Positions 45,144-51,777 of a stretch of DNA of 51,777 bases are shown here, piece by piece. The DNA lies in contig NZ_DLHN01000033.1 of NCBI RefSeq assembly GCF_002483235.1, positions 1 through 51,777 on the forward strand. Reading direction: 5' to 3'. Position numbers and translations under genes: made by a program. How positions within the stretch are numbered: position 1 is the first letter of the stretch; every line of letters starts with the position of its first letter. Below the pieces are notes generated by a model. That model had not been told where the DNA came from, ran no database searches, and worked only from the letters and a program-made list of their open reading frames with translations. Source of the stretch: Pedobacter glucosidilyticus. Its GTDB lineage: Bacteria > Bacteroidota > Bacteroidia > Sphingobacteriales > Sphingobacteriaceae.

Positions 45144-46220
45144 TTATTTAAGTAGGGCAGAAGCGCACCATAACAAAGGTGCTTGACCATGATAATCTCC
45201 ATTTGCTCTTCTTGCGTTTAAATAACCAGCGGCATCCACTCTTTGGCCCATGCCAGCACAAACATCCTGTATATTGCCCTGATTATCAATTTTATCTACC
45301 AAAGCCTTCCAAGCTTTTTGTGTTGCCGGTAAATATTTTACAGGGTCTAGCCAACCCTTTTTCAGCCCCGTTATGAAGGCGAAAGTAAACATACCTGATG
45401 ATGATGTTTCTTCCCAAGCTTCAGGGTAATCTACCAATTGATGCCATAAACCTTTTTCATCCTGATATGATAAGAGAGCAGTCATCATTTTCTGGTAACC
45501 ATCCATTATTTTAGCATAATGCAAGTTGTTTTTGGGTAAATCTGTAAGTAGTTCTGTCATCCCAGCAGCCATCCATCCATTTCCCCTCCCCCAAAAAAAT
45601 CGGCCTTTAGCACCATGAAAAAACAAGCCATTTTCTTGCTGCAAAGAATCTAAATAAGCTACCATTTGAAGTGCCGCTCTTTCTAAATAAACAGGGTTTT
45701 TTGTAGCTCGGTAAGCTTGAGCTTGTAAAACAGATATCATATACATATCATCTATCCAATACCTGGTTTGCTTACTCATGCCATTAGGTAGCGGATTTCT
45801 CCATTGTATATCGGCCTTTTCTTTACCAAAGGCAAGTTTCTCTTTGTTTTTAGTTTGAATAGCTATTTCTAAAGGAATAATACCAAACACGTTATAGTCT
45901 ACATGTTCTTTGCTAGGGATAATATCTTGATTTAGCATAAGTGTGTCATACTTATCAATCAGTTGTTTTTGTAGGGATTTATTTTTAGTGAGATGAGCAA
46001 AAGTTAAACTGCCATACCAAGTACATACTTGTGCATAATGTATGGTAGTATCTTGTGGTGTTAGCATATTTGGTCGTGGCAAGAAATTACTAACTATTTT
46101 TAAGCCTACTTCTTTTGGGTGATAGCCTTTAGGCCATTCCTGAAGCGTAGATAATGGTTGTTGAGCCTGTACATGTACTACAAAGCTTAAAAAAATAAGT
46201 TGTAAAGCTAGTTTTTTCAT
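45144..46220 (-). CDS. GH105 unsaturated rhamnogalacturonyl/glucuronyl hydrolase-like protein
   Basis: A 358-residue enzyme of the YteR/GH105 type, which removes the unsaturated uronic acid left by pectate or rhamnogalacturonan lyases. The signal peptide ends HVQAQ, so it is exported. The alpha/alpha-barrel signature WIDDMYMISVLQAQAYRAT (with the putative catalytic Asp), FFWGRGNGWMAAGM, and LWHQLVD, then ETSSSGMFTFAFITG are visible. Length is normal. It is a single gene, 196 bp from the tRNA-Ser 3' end, and may act on the same glycans as the GH106/GH127 pair. Confidence 0.85.
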   Translation of the reverse strand: MKKLALQLIFLSFVVHVQAQQPLSTLQEWPKGYHPKEVGLKIVSNFLPRPNMLTPQDTTIHYAQVCTWYGSLTFAHLTKNKSLQKQLIDKYDTLMLNQDIIPSKEHVDYNVFGIIPLEIAIQTKNKEKLAFGKEKADIQWRNPLPNGMSKQTRYWIDDMYMISVLQAQAYRATKNPVYLERAALQMVAYLDSLQQENGLFFHGAKGRFFWGRGNGWMAAGMTELLTDLPKNNLHYAKIMDGYQKMMTALLSYQDEKGLWHQLVDYPEAWEETSSSGMFTFAFITGLKKGWLDPVKYLPATQKAWKALVDKIDNQGNIQDVCAGMGQRVDAAGYLNARRANGDYHGQAPLLWCASALLK

Positions 46221-46375
46221 GGTTGTTGAGTTGCCATTGGTTATGATCGTAAATATAAGTTGAATGGCGGATTTTGTATTGCAACACGACTAGCAATGTA
46301 TTAAGTTAAATTGGCAATAATTTTAGAGTTAGAATGGCTTGGAAAAGAGGTTTCTATTTTTAGAAAATAGAACAA

Positions 46376-46409
46376 AAAAGCCTTAAAATTATGCGATTTT
46401 AAGGCTTTT
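46376..46409 (-). terminator. Terminator of the tRNA-Ser transcript
   Basis: A perfect 14-bp stem, AAAAGCCTTAAAAT / ATTTTAAGGCTTTT, with a 6-base loop. On the minus strand it runs into TTTTTT, directly after the tRNA. Confidence 0.85.
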
Positions 46410-46416
46410 CTATACT

Positions 46417-46504
46417 TGGCGGAGAGTGAGGGATTCGAACCCCCGGACCTGTTACAGTCAACAGTTTTCAAGACTGCCGCAATCGACCACTCTGCCAACT
46501 CTCC
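46417..46504 (-). tRNA. tRNA-Ser (anticodon UGA)
   Basis: On the minus strand the acceptor stem GGAGAGT/ACTCTCC (7 bp), a discriminator G and an encoded CCA are visible. The anticodon loop CTTGAAA gives UGA, which reads serine. A long variable arm lies between the anticodon and T arms, as expected for tRNA-Ser, and GGTTCGAATCC forms the T loop. It is 88 nt with CCA. Confidence 0.95.
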
Positions 46505-46624
46505 GCCGCAAAAGTACAAACTCAAAGCAAATCTCCAAAGTAGAAAATGTTATTTTTCTCTTTTTTGGCTTAACTTTTTATTTATCAATACATTAAAATT
46601 ATCCGAATGGGGTATATGATAGGT

Positions 46625-46966
46625 TTAAGAGATGAAATCATCTCGTAATGGATTAAATACATCTACTAAAATGCCATCTTCTAAGCATTTTACACCGTGG
46701 ATGGTTTCGGGTTTGATGTAAAATCCATCACCTTTTCTGAGTATTTGGGTTTCATCACCAATATAAACTTCAAAGCTTCCTTCTGCCACATAGCTTACCT
46801 GTACATGGGGGTGTGCGTGTAAATCACCAATAACATCTTTTTTAAAAAATACTTTAACCATCATCACTTGGTCATCATAACCAAAAATTTGTCTGCTTAA
46901 TCCTTCTTTAATTTGTTCTTCGGTAATTAAACTAGAAAGTTGGTAAGGCGCTTGTTTTGTGGTCAT
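46625..46966 (-). CDS. KdgF-like cupin protein
   Basis: A 113-residue single-domain cupin. The pattern HAHPHVQVSYVAEGSFEVYI, then GDGFYIKPETIHGV, then VFNPLRDDFIS matches KdgF, which helps linearise unsaturated uronates from pectin and alginate. The metal-binding His/Glu set is present in HAHPHVQV and the later HGV, although the family's Glu after the second His pair is here Val-Gln. It lies 2 bp after the YihY gene in the same direction. Confidence 0.75.
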   Translation of the reverse strand: MTTKQAPYQLSSLITEEQIKEGLSRQIFGYDDQVMMVKVFFKKDVIGDLHAHPHVQVSYVAEGSFEVYIGDETQILRKGDGFYIKPETIHGVKCLEDGILVDVFNPLRDDFIS

Positions 46967-46968
46967 AT

Positions 46969-47955
46969 TTAAGATGTTTTGATTTTATTTTGAGGTTCTG
47001 TTTTAAAAGAGTTAAATCTTGGCTTTACAATTTTGATACTTCTTTTTGATAAATCTAAACTGGCATTTAGCTCGAAACCAATTAAGAGAATGAGCGAGTT
47101 GATATAAAGCCAAATCATCACCACTAACAAAGTACCAATGGAGCCATATAATTTGTTGTAAGCCCCAAAATTATTGATGTAGTACGAAAAACCTATGGTA
47201 CTAATAATGGCAAGCAAGGTAGCTAGCCAAGAACCGGCACTAAATAACTTCCATTTTTTAGAATTTGCTGGGCCATATCTATAAAGTAAAGAAGTGGTAA
47301 TAAAATATACAGCTATGATGATCATCCAGCGGGTAATGGTGATGAGAAAAATCCAAAAGCCATTACTATCTAAGTTTAAGCCCGTTCTAAATGTAGTAAT
47401 AACAAACTCGCCAACAATAAGAACAGTTATACCTATGATGATAGAAAAGGCAATTAAAACAGTAAGGTTAAAAGCAACTATTCTTTGCTTTAGCCATCCT
47501 CTGGTTTCTATAATTAAGGATGATTTATTAAAAGCCTGCATTAATGTATGTATACCATTGGTAGCAAAAAACAAGGCTAATATAAAACCCAAGGATAATA
47601 ATTTACCATTTTGATTTTTAACAATATCCTCAATGGTTGATTCTAAAGCTAAATAAGCATTCTCTGGTAATACCAAGGCAATAACTGTCATTAATTGATC
47701 TTGGAAATTATCTATGGGGATATAGGGGATGAGTGTAAAAAGAAAAATGATGGATGGGAAGATAGCCATCATGAAATTATAGGCAAGAGAAGATGCTTTA
47801 TTTACTAAAGAGTCTTTCTTGATTTCCTGAAAGAAAAAAACAGCTACGGTATAAAAAGGTAGCGGACTAAAGCCCGGTAAAATTAAAACCTTTGTCCATT
47901 CTATAATATGCTGATAAAATCTAAACCTATATAAAAAGTTATGTAGCCACTGCAT
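46969..47955 (-). CDS. YihY/virulence factor BrkB family inner-membrane protein
   Basis: A 328-residue membrane protein of the YihY/BrkB family, with six or so hydrophobic segments. Visible pattern: LAYNFMMAIFPSIIFLFTLI, LFFATNGIHTLMQAFN, and the conserved YINNFGAYNKLYGSIGTLLV. The substrate is unknown for the family. Its neighbours are the thioesterase gene (9 bp apart) and the cupin gene. Confidence 0.85.
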   Translation of the reverse strand: MQWLHNFLYRFRFYQHIIEWTKVLILPGFSPLPFYTVAVFFFQEIKKDSLVNKASSLAYNFMMAIFPSIIFLFTLIPYIPIDNFQDQLMTVIALVLPENAYLALESTIEDIVKNQNGKLLSLGFILALFFATNGIHTLMQAFNKSSLIIETRGWLKQRIVAFNLTVLIAFSIIIGITVLIVGEFVITTFRTGLNLDSNGFWIFLITITRWMIIIAVYFITTSLLYRYGPANSKKWKLFSAGSWLATLLAIISTIGFSYYINNFGAYNKLYGSIGTLLVVMIWLYINSLILLIGFELNASLDLSKRSIKIVKPRFNSFKTEPQNKIKTS

Positions 47956-47964
47956 TTAACGAAG

Positions 47965-48372
47965 TTAATCAAAAAATACGCTAATTTTTTCCATGAAGTT
48001 GCTTGGCGGTAGGCATGGCCTGTTTTTCTCCATATCTACAAACACTAAAGTTGTTTCGCCAGTATTCAAGTGTTCTTGTTGTTCATTAAAAATATCATAA
48101 TGAAAAATAATTCTTATACCTGGTTTTTCCTTGATGGTTACTTTAACGGTGATGTTTTCATCGTATTTAGCAGGTTTAAAATATTTGGTTCGCATTTCTA
48201 ATACGGGCATCATCACGCCATCTTGTTCCATAGACTTGTATGTCATGCCTAAACTTCTCAGCATTTCTGTACGAGCAACCTCATAAAAAGCTGCATAATT
48301 GCCGTAATAAACATAACCCATCTGGTCTGTTTCGGCATATCTTACTCTGATATTGGTTTCGTAGCTAAACAT
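47965..48372 (-). CDS. YbgC-like acyl-CoA thioesterase
   Basis: A 135-residue hot-dog thioesterase. The signature RYAETDQMGYVYYGNYAAFY contains the catalytic Asp; the longer helix with EVARTEMLRSLGM follows. It hydrolyses acyl-CoA, in some relatives as part of the Tol-Pal cluster, which is not seen here. It lies 3 bp after mltG and 9 bp before the YihY gene, so they are probably cotranscribed. Confidence 0.85.
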   Translation of the reverse strand: MFSYETNIRVRYAETDQMGYVYYGNYAAFYEVARTEMLRSLGMTYKSMEQDGVMMPVLEMRTKYFKPAKYDENITVKVTIKEKPGIRIIFHYDIFNEQQEHLNTGETTLVFVDMEKNRPCLPPSNFMEKISVFFD

Positions 48373-48375
48373 GCC

Positions 48376-49425
48376 TTATTTTTTGATATTTCTTTGATTT
48401 AATGCTTGTTGAAATTTACGAGCATTTGCTAAATGGTCTGCTAAATTATCGGCAAAGTTATGGTAGCCAGAAAAGTCTTCTTTAGCACACATATAGATAT
48501 AATTATGCTTTTCGTAATTTAAAACAGCGTCAATTGCATTGATAGAAGGCATCATGATTGGCCCTGGAGGCAAACCTGTTACACGATAAGTGTTGTACGG
48601 CGATACTTTAGTTAAATGTTTATTTAGTACCCTTCTGATGGTGAAATCTTGATTAGCGAAAATCACGGTAGGGTCTGCTTCTAATTTAATACCTCTTTTT
48701 AGTCTGTTTAAGTATAAACCTGCAATGGTAGGCATTTCTTTATCCATTAAAGCTTCAGCATCAACAATAGAAGCTAAAATAGATACTTCTTGCTGACTTA
48801 AATTTAAAGCTTCTGCTTTTTGTTTACGCTCCGTATTCCAAAAGCTAGTGTATTCTTTATGCATCCTGATGAAGAAATCTTCGGCAGAAACATTCCAGTA
48901 CATTTCATAAGAATTGGGTATGAAAAGTGTGTACACATTATCTTTATTAAAGCCATATTGCTTTATAAAAGCTGTAGAATCTAGCAATTGCATAAATTGT
49001 GTAGAATCAAACTCTAGTTTTTTTGAAATAACAGCAGCTAAATTTTCTTTAAGTCTTAAATTCCTAAAAGATACCTGAACGGGTTCTTGGTTACCTGCAA
49101 TTAGCATGTTAATAATTGCTCTGTTATTCATACCGGGTTTTAAGGCATATTTACCAGGTTTAAATTTCTTTTCTAACTCACGTTCTTTAGCTAAATCGTA
49201 AAAATACTCGGGACGCTTAAATTGTGCTTTAGCATCTAAGGAATCTTTAACCTGCTTGAAATCTGCATCAGAAGGAATGTATAAATAAGTTTTTTCGCTA
49301 ATGTTTACATTGTCTGCGATGAACTTGAAGTAAATTTTAGGTAAAATAAAAGCACTAGCAGCAAATACAATGATGAATAATGCAATGGCAATTTTTCTTA
49401 AATTGGATGTTTTTTCTTGAGCCAT
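48376..49425 (-). CDS. mltG: Endolytic murein transglycosylase MltG
   Basis: A 349-residue membrane-anchored enzyme that cuts nascent peptidoglycan strands. One N-terminal membrane helix (about 11-30) is followed by a LysM-like region (KFKPGKYALKPGMNNRAII) and the YceG domain: ILASIVDAEA, IAGLYLNRLKRGIKLEADPT, and SPYNTYRVTGLPPGPIMMPS. In most relatives I recall, the first of these reads SIVEKE; here the first acidic residue is Asp and the second Glu is kept. It lies in a cell-wall neighbourhood with the PASTA and ddl genes. Confidence 0.85.
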   Translation of the reverse strand: MAQEKTSNLRKIAIALFIIVFAASAFILPKIYFKFIADNVNISEKTYLYIPSDADFKQVKDSLDAKAQFKRPEYFYDLAKERELEKKFKPGKYALKPGMNNRAIINMLIAGNQEPVQVSFRNLRLKENLAAVISKKLEFDSTQFMQLLDSTAFIKQYGFNKDNVYTLFIPNSYEMYWNVSAEDFFIRMHKEYTSFWNTERKQKAEALNLSQQEVSILASIVDAEALMDKEMPTIAGLYLNRLKRGIKLEADPTVIFANQDFTIRRVLNKHLTKVSPYNTYRVTGLPPGPIMMPSINAIDAVLNYEKHNYIYMCAKEDFSGYHNFADNLADHLANARKFQQALNQRNIKK

Positions 49426-49443
49426 ATTGGGTAAAAGAGTAAT

Positions 49444-49752
49444 TTATATCTGTCTTAATTTTAATAATCCACCGGTAAGATTTCTAACGTTTTTAAAACC
49501 GTTTTGGTTTAAGATGCTTTTAGCTGTCTTGCTTCTCAATCCTCTTTGGCAAATCACAATGATAGCTTGTTCCGTATCAAAGTCAATGTCGTTTTCACTA
49601 ATTAGATTTTGTAATTTTCCTAGCGGTATATTGATACCTCCTACATTATGGGTATGAAATTCTAAAGGTTCTCTTACATCTAAAAGTAAATAGCGTTCCA
49701 AAGCTCCTGATTGTTGCAGTGCTAGAAATTCATCAGCTATAATATCATCCAT
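49444..49752 (-). CDS. Rhodanese-like protein
   Basis: A 102-residue single rhodanese domain that could transfer sulfur. YLLLDVREPLEFHTHNVGG is the entry motif, and IVICQRGLRSKTAKSIL holds the active-site Cys in the loop CQRGLRS. Length suits single-domain GlpE-like proteins. No signal peptide. Between the PASTA gene (7 bp) and mltG (18 bp). Confidence 0.85.
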   Translation of the reverse strand: MDDIIADEFLALQQSGALERYLLLDVREPLEFHTHNVGGINIPLGKLQNLISENDIDFDTEQAIIVICQRGLRSKTAKSILNQNGFKNVRNLTGGLLKLRQI

Positions 49753-49759
49753 AAATAAA

Positions 49760-50524
49760 TTATTGGCTAGATAAGACCAAATTGATACGCGTACCGATAC
49801 TAACTTTTATAACAGAATCTTGTACAGATGGTGTTTGTGATATCACAATAGCATTAGCAGTATCGCTAACATTGCCCTCGTATAAAATATCTCCTAAAGT
49901 TAAGGATGAGCCTTTTAAAGAAAATCTGGCTTCGCTTAAAGTTAGTCCGCGTAAATCTGGCACTTCAATTTCACTGGCGCCCATACCATCGCCTAAAACT
50001 AAATCAATTTTAGAACCTTTTGGTATTTTTTGGCCAACACGTAAAGGTTGTCCGGCATAAGAATAAGCTAAAACAGCATCTCTGGCTATATCTGCTTTGT
50101 AAGTGGTATCGCCAAGTTTTAAACCGTAATTGGCTAAAATAGCTTGTACTTCTACTAATGTCATGTGGTCTATGTCGGGAAAACTAACGTCAGGTGTTTG
50201 TGAGCTTACAATTGTTAAATAAATAATACGATTGGTTTTAACATTTGTCTCAGGGTCTGGGTCCTGCTCTAAAACTAATCCAGGCTTTTTATCCATCACA
50301 AAAACAGAATCTATTTGGTATCTAAAGCCATCTGCTTCAAGTAGTTTAATGGCGCTTTCTATGTCTAAACCTTTGAGATTTGGTACAGGTAAGCCTTCGC
50401 CATGGCGAGTATAATATCTTAAACTTAAGAATACACTAAATAATAAAATTACAATGGCAGCAAAAGCTATGATTAGCTGTTTACGAAATTCGGGTGTTGC
50501 CAGATACTTGAAAAATTTATTCAT
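49760..50524 (-). CDS. PASTA-domain membrane protein
   Basis: A 254-residue protein with one N-terminal membrane helix (about 17-35) and three PASTA repeats on the periplasmic side (PVPNLKGLDIESAIKLLEAD; PDIDHMTLVEVQAILANYGL; EVPDLRGLTLSEARFSLKGS). PASTA domains bind cell-wall fragments. There is no kinase domain, so it is not a Stk-type kinase. It is the first gene of the run continuing through rhodanese, mltG, thioesterase and YihY, and diverges from ddl. Confidence 0.85.
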   Translation of the reverse strand: MNKFFKYLATPEFRKQLIIAFAAIVILLFSVFLSLRYYTRHGEGLPVPNLKGLDIESAIKLLEADGFRYQIDSVFVMDKKPGLVLEQDPDPETNVKTNRIIYLTIVSSQTPDVSFPDIDHMTLVEVQAILANYGLKLGDTTYKADIARDAVLAYSYAGQPLRVGQKIPKGSKIDLVLGDGMGASEIEVPDLRGLTLSEARFSLKGSSLTLGDILYEGNVSDTANAIVISQTPSVQDSVIKVSIGTRINLVLSSQ

Positions 50525-50539
50525 TTAGTAAAATTGAAT

Positions 50540-50547
50540 CAAAAATA
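50540..50547 (-). promoter_or_regulatory. Possible -7 promoter element of the PASTA-mltG run
   Basis: On the minus strand, TATTTTTG matches TAnnTTTG and lies 16 bp upstream of the start codon. A TTTTG stands ~16 bp further up as a possible -33 element. Tentative. Confidence 0.3.
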
Positions 50548-50628
50548 ATACCTCAAACTTAGCCAAAATTCAGGAAATAGAATCAATTTTTTTTAGTTCA
50601 CGAAGAGTTATATGTTATCATTTAAAAT

Positions 50629-50636
50629 TATATTTG
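50629..50636 (+). promoter_or_regulatory. -7-like element directly upstream of ddl
   Basis: TATATTTG fits TAnnTTTG perfectly and ends 4 bp before the ATG. If used, transcription would begin at or next to the start codon, giving a nearly leaderless mRNA. I see no clear -33 partner. Confidence 0.3.
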
Positions 50637-50640
50637 GCGC

Positions 50641-51633
50641 ATGATCAAAAAGAATGTTGCCCTAGTAGCCGGAGGTTTTACTGGCGAAGCTGTAGTGTCT
50701 TTAAGAAGTGCAGCGCAGGTAGAAGAAAGTTTATCTAAAGCACCTTATCAGGTTTATAAAATTATATTAGAAAAAGATAAATGGTACTACCAAGTAGGTG
50801 ATGGTACTGTAACTTTTGTTGATAAAAATGATTTCAGCATCCATGTAAATGGCGAGAAAGTAACATTTGATTGTGCTTTTATCATGATTCATGGCGAGCC
50901 AGGTGAAGATGGAAAGCTACAAGGTTATTTTGATTTAATAGGTTTGCCTTACACCAGTTGCGATACTACAACTTCTGCCATTACCATGAATAAGGCTTAT
51001 TCTAAAGCTATTGTGAGAGATGTAGATGAACTGTTTACTGCACAATCTATCCAATTATTTGGAATGGATGAATACAGTCAAGATAAAATTAAAGCGAAAC
51101 TAAAACTTCCTTTATTTATTAAACCTAATAATGGGGGTAGTAGCATCGGTATGTCTAAAGTGAATGATTGGGCAGATTTAGATGAAGCTGTTAAAAAAGC
51201 CTTTGCTGAGGGTTCTGAAGTTTTGGTTGAAGAATTTATATCAGGAAGAGAATTTACCGTTGGTATCTATAAAGAAAAAGGTGAGATTAAGGTTTTACCC
51301 ATCACGGAGATTAAAACCCAAAAAGAGTTTTTTGATTTTGAGGCTAAATATACGGATGGTGTTACAGAAGAAATTACTCCGGCAGAACTTGATATTAGTG
51401 TAAAAGATAAGGTAGGCAGAATAGTTTCTAAAGCATACCAACAATTGAATTGCAAAGGTATGGTGAGGATAGATTTTATATTAGCGTCTAATCAGCAGGA
51501 TTTTTATTTTATTGAAATCAATACGATTCCTGGGCAATCTGCTAATAGTATTATTCCGCAGCAGGTTAGAGCCAATGGACAAACCACAACAGATTTTTAT
51601 GCTTTATTGATAGAGGAGGCGTTGGGGAAGTAG
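50641..51633 (+). CDS. ddl: D-alanine--D-alanine ligase
   Basis: A 330-residue ATP-grasp ligase that joins two D-Ala for peptidoglycan synthesis. Visible motifs are the N-terminal VALVAGGFTGEAVVSLRSA, HGEPGEDGKLQGYFDLIGLP, YTSCDTTTSAITMNK, LPLFIKPNNGGSSIGMSKV, EEFISGREFTVGIY, and FYFIEINTIPGQSANSIIP, which holds the magnesium-binding Glu and Asn. Length is normal. Divergent from the PASTA gene, with 116 bp between the starts. Confidence 0.95.
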   Translation: MIKKNVALVAGGFTGEAVVSLRSAAQVEESLSKAPYQVYKIILEKDKWYYQVGDGTVTFVDKNDFSIHVNGEKVTFDCAFIMIHGEPGEDGKLQGYFDLIGLPYTSCDTTTSAITMNKAYSKAIVRDVDELFTAQSIQLFGMDEYSQDKIKAKLKLPLFIKPNNGGSSIGMSKVNDWADLDEAVKKAFAEGSEVLVEEFISGREFTVGIYKEKGEIKVLPITEIKTQKEFFDFEAKYTDGVTEEITPAELDISVKDKVGRIVSKAYQQLNCKGMVRIDFILASNQQDFYFIEINTIPGQSANSIIPQQVRANGQTTTDFYALLIEEALGK

Positions 51634-51777
51634 TTAGGTAGTCCGAAGACCGAGGACGGGTGTCTGAAGTTTAAAGTACTGAGTATAAAGTATAAAGTAG
51701 AAAGATACCCAAAAAGTGGATATTCAGGAAGTTCCTTTGAAAATTAAATTTTCCTTTCCGAAGAACGAAAGACGGCC
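51634..51777. other. Right-edge non-coding sequence
   Basis: No gene seen. It holds short, low-complexity repeats such as GTATAAAGTATAAAGTA near 51682. Confidence 0.4.

Noticed and set aside
46301..46525. 74-codon minus-strand frame across the tRNA
   Set aside because: It reads through tRNA-Ser and its terminator; the peptide is the usual false product of a serine tRNA.
1..51777. CRISPR array or cas genes
   Set aside because: No regularly spaced identical repeats and no Cas-like protein in any frame I read.
1..51777. Prophage, integrase or transposase
   Set aside because: No recognisable integrase, transposase, capsid, terminase or portal protein, despite two nuclease-like genes.

Overview
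The window looks like a chromosomal segment of a Bacteroidota bacterium, most likely of the Sphingobacteriaceae (Pedobacter-like). The reasons are AT-rich sequence, paired secreted glycoside hydrolases, a TPR-type histidine kinase with its NarL-like regulator, the DUF294/exonuclease pair, and short intergenic repeats of kinds common in this phylum (GAGCGGAGTCGAAG and GCGATGAGGAACGAA...AGCAATCT). The genus is inferred, not proven.

Layout. (1) 1-5784: a truncated pair of structured repeats, then a translationally coupled GH106-like / GH127-like pair of secreted plant-glycan hydrolases. (2) 5785-12688: an accessory stretch with a DUF6624 lipoprotein, a Upf1-like helicase with a C-terminal nuclease-like domain, a secreted protein, a TacA/TacT-type toxin-antitoxin pair and a membrane protein of unknown role. 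(3) 12689-18275: a two-component system (TTG-start lipoprotein-type TPR histidine kinase plus response regulator). Nearby genes carry TTTACGG/CCGTAAA sites, which suggests a small local regulon. A structured intergenic region and a 50-residue peptide gene lie directly upstream of the kinase. (4) 18300-25389: many orphan genes on the plus strand, including a stand-alone HsdR_N-like protein, an HNH protein, a DUF4407 membrane protein with a partner, two unknown proteins of about 410 residues and a HhH-GPD-like protein. (5) 25678-30427: a compact six-gene operon built around a Ycf46-like AAA+ ATPase. It is flanked by unusual non-coding sequence, and its large membrane component carries a frameshift. 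This is the best candidate for an undescribed system. (6) 30824-32195: an AlbA_2/ATP-binding transcriptional regulator, also frameshifted. (7) 32448-51633: ordinary core genes. These are DUF294 plus a DnaQ-like exonuclease; the glgX-treZ-treY::malQ-mscS cluster for glycogen-to-trehalose conversion; a GH105 hydrolase; tRNA-Ser(UGA) with a terminator; a KdgF-like cupin; YihY; a YbgC-like thioesterase; MltG; a rhodanese; a PASTA protein; and, on the opposite strand, ddl.

How the genes work together. GH106, GH127, GH105 and KdgF all suit breakdown of pectin side chains, but no SusC/SusD pair is visible here. GlgX, TreZ and the TreY-MalQ fusion form a complete route from alpha-glucan to trehalose, and an MscS-type channel lies just behind them, which fits osmotic adaptation. 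MltG, the PASTA protein and Ddl lie together in a cell-wall neighbourhood.

Coordinates and motifs were read by eye. No database search was run, so family names rest on recognised motifs.
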